From NCBI GenBank assembly GCA_026929865.2, contig CM049416.1:20141001-20205000 (forward strand): a stretch of 64,000 bases of DNA, written 5' to 3'. Origin of the DNA: Hyperoplus lanceolatus. Its lineage: Eukaryota > Chordata > Actinopteri > Uranoscopiformes > Ammodytidae. Below are positions 61,693 through 64,000 of this stretch, piece after piece; position 1 is the first letter of the stretch, and the number at the start of each line of letters is the position of its first letter. The position numbers were made by a program, and so were the translations under genes. The notes beneath the pieces were generated by a model. That model did not search any database. It was not told where the DNA came from and was given only the letters and a program-made list of their open reading frames with translations.

Positions 61693-62007
61693 ACACAGAA
61701 CATATGGTCAGTTTATATAAGATGCTGTATTATAGATTGAGCTACCTGTATATGAAGTAGTTGAAAAGACTGCACACATAAACAAATAATAACAGTACAG
61801 TATTATGAATATAAAATAGCATAAACAGTATTCTTTTTGCACACTGAGGACTTTTATTTTTGATATTCTAAGTTTTAACTGATGATACCTCCATTCTCAA
61901 AGTAAGATTTTGAACAAGCAGGACACTTACTCAAAGTATAATGGAATATTGTTTTCATTGTGGTATGGCTACTTGTACTTAAATATAGGATGTGAGTATG
62001 TCATCTC

Positions 62008-62119
<112 letters not shown>

Positions 62120-63102
62120 ATTGTCTCACTGTCCCTACAGTACACACACATTCAGAAACACACACATTAACCCTCCATAACTTCACAACACCAGCTTTTT
62201 TACAAACCCAGTCATGACTTCTGTGTCTATAAATAAATGTAGCCAAACAAGATTATAATTGGTTCAGCTTTCATGCTAATTAGACAAAGACAAAAGAGAG
62301 AACTTCCATAGCAACCAGCCTACCAACACATATAGTGAAGACCATTATGTCATTTTTCAGTTCCTATAACAGTGCAAAATCTATTAAATTTAACAAGACA
62401 ATAAAAAGCAAGAAAAGTGAAGTTAAAACAGTGAAAAACTGACCTGGTAAAGAGTAGTGAAGTTTAGTGTTGGCAGACAGACACTGCTCTCCATCTGAAC
62501 ATTTCTCTGACAGACCTCAGGCAGCAGCGACTGTGCATTTAACCGTGATCTCAAGAGGCGTTCACTGACCATAGGATTTATATTATTCAACTGTTTGGAG
62601 AGTCTGTAGCCTACCAATAAGGCAATAAGAGTGTGTATAGAAAAAACAACAGAGAGATGGATTTTAGTGCTTGTGTATTTTTCATTTGTTTGCTTACATA
62701 TTCTTTTTATCTAGATAAAACCAATTCAAATTTAGATTCAAAATAATAAAGTAAGCCTAGATCACAGTTTTACTGCATATTCCAAATTTTTCTAAGTCTA
62801 ATCCCTGCATTTGCTACAGTTCCATGCCATTTTATTCTTCAAATACATTACTAAATCTTTAAATTATCTCTTATTTGAGATAGTTTTCAAATATTTACTT
62901 CAGTCATAATTTCCGAGGTGACATTGAACGCATCATTGATCTATCCACCCACCCACACGCAAAGTGAAACTTCTCTCTGAAACAACCAGAGAAAGAAGAA
63001 TAACTTAAAGGACACATTCAGTGAACCTAGAGCAGGAAATGTCAATATTTAAATGGTTTGTTACCATTCTCGATTCATCAAACACATTAAAAACAAGGTA
63101 AC

Positions 63103-63572
63103 ACTTTATAATAACTATCCGTTGTAACTCGTTAATAGATCATTAGTAAACTCTTAATTAATGATTATTAATGATTTGTTAAGTGTTTTTTAGCAGTTTG
63201 TTAAGGATTTATAACAATGGTAGATAGTTGATAGTTTAATAATTGAATCAGTTCATCTGGGAGGTAATCCGAGATTAACTGATCACGTCACGTTCAAGTC
63301 CATGGCATGCACAGTGTGTATTGAGTTTATTTAAAAATATTTGAAAATGGGGCTGCCCTCAGTTACCCATGCACTGTGTATAGTCTATAGCCTATTTCAG
63401 CCTCGTCCCAGATGAACTGATTCAATTATTAAGCTATTAACTATCTACCAGTGTTATAAATCCTTAACAAACTGCTAACAAACACTTAACAAATCATTAA
63501 TAATCATTAATTAAGAGTTTACTAATGATCTATTAACGAGTTACAACGGATAGTTATTATAAAGTATTACCA
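63103..63572. mobile_element. Long palindromic foldback element
   Basis: The left arm (GGTAACACTTTATAATAACT, from 63103) is repeated inverted in the right arm (ending AGTTATTATAAAGTATTACC). Arms of about 150 bp are nearly perfect and separated by about 140 bp. Typical of fish MITEs with GGTAACACTTTA ends. Confidence 0.85.
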
Positions 63573-64000
63573 AAAACAATAAGAAATGAATTAATAATTT
63601 TTCTGTATTTTTAGCAGAATTTATATTTTCAAGTTGTTTTTTATGCTTTTCCTTTTAAGGTTAGTTGAGGGTAGTAGTGAGACAATGTTAGATGTTATTT
63701 TGTTGACATTTTTTATTTAACGCATAAATTCACTGTTAATAAGTTGGTTAAATCCGACAGCTGTGTCTAACTAACTAGGTGTGTTGATTGAGCATTTCTC
63801 ACATTCCAATATATAATGAGTTTAATTGTTATCATTAATAGCAGCCAGACAATGGAAGCAAAGCACAGAACAACATTATAGATTGGTGACATCATCGATC
63901 AGTCCTGCCTTTGGGTGGTGAGTCATGTGACAGTTTTGGAATGTGTGACATCACATTCTGAACGGAATGTTGCTGCTCTGTGGAAAGTTAACTGCTGATT

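Overview
This 64 kb window is nuclear DNA from a ray-finned (teleost) fish. The evidence is vertebrate multi-exon genes with GT-AG introns, many long dinucleotide and tetranucleotide microsatellites, tRNA-headed SINEs of the kind common in fish, and numerous short DNA transposons (MITEs). I cannot name the species.

Layout. (1) Positions 131-2590, minus strand: the first three coding exons of gns (lysosomal N-acetylglucosamine-6-sulfatase), which runs off the left edge. (2) Positions 4455-36659, plus strand: a complete tbc1d30 (Rab8 GTPase-activating protein), 15 coding exons that join in frame to 1118 residues. A second first exon at 20030 gives a 945-residue form. gns and tbc1d30 are head to head across a 1.9 kb shared promoter interval. 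(3) Positions 10940-16396, minus strand, nested in tbc1d30 intron 2: one uninterrupted 1818-residue reading frame built from hierarchical repeats. I cannot assign it to a family with certainty, and it is the most unusual object here. (4) Positions 40674-56858, minus strand: prkcq (protein kinase C theta), 17 coding exons that join in frame to 759 residues, convergent with tbc1d30. (5) Positions 56859-64000: the upstream flank of prkcq, with repeats and no confident gene.

Mobile elements are dense: a hAT-type element with a perfect 8-bp target duplication (17196-18178), a solo LTR (34299-34641), an ORF1-only LINE-like element (about 31400-32925), at least four tRNA-derived SINEs (two with perfect target duplications, one inside an older MITE), a TTAA-flanked foldback MITE family with about eleven copies, Tc1-like MITEs, and a long palindrome at 63103-63572.

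How the genes relate: gns is lysosomal, tbc1d30 regulates ciliary membrane traffic, and prkcq is a lymphocyte and muscle signalling kinase. They form no pathway together. The strongest leads are the nested repeat protein with PKA-anchoring-like helices and a CRE-containing promoter, a possible intron born by exon duplication in tbc1d30, and a prkcq C-terminus that reads through a microsatellite into a transposon end.
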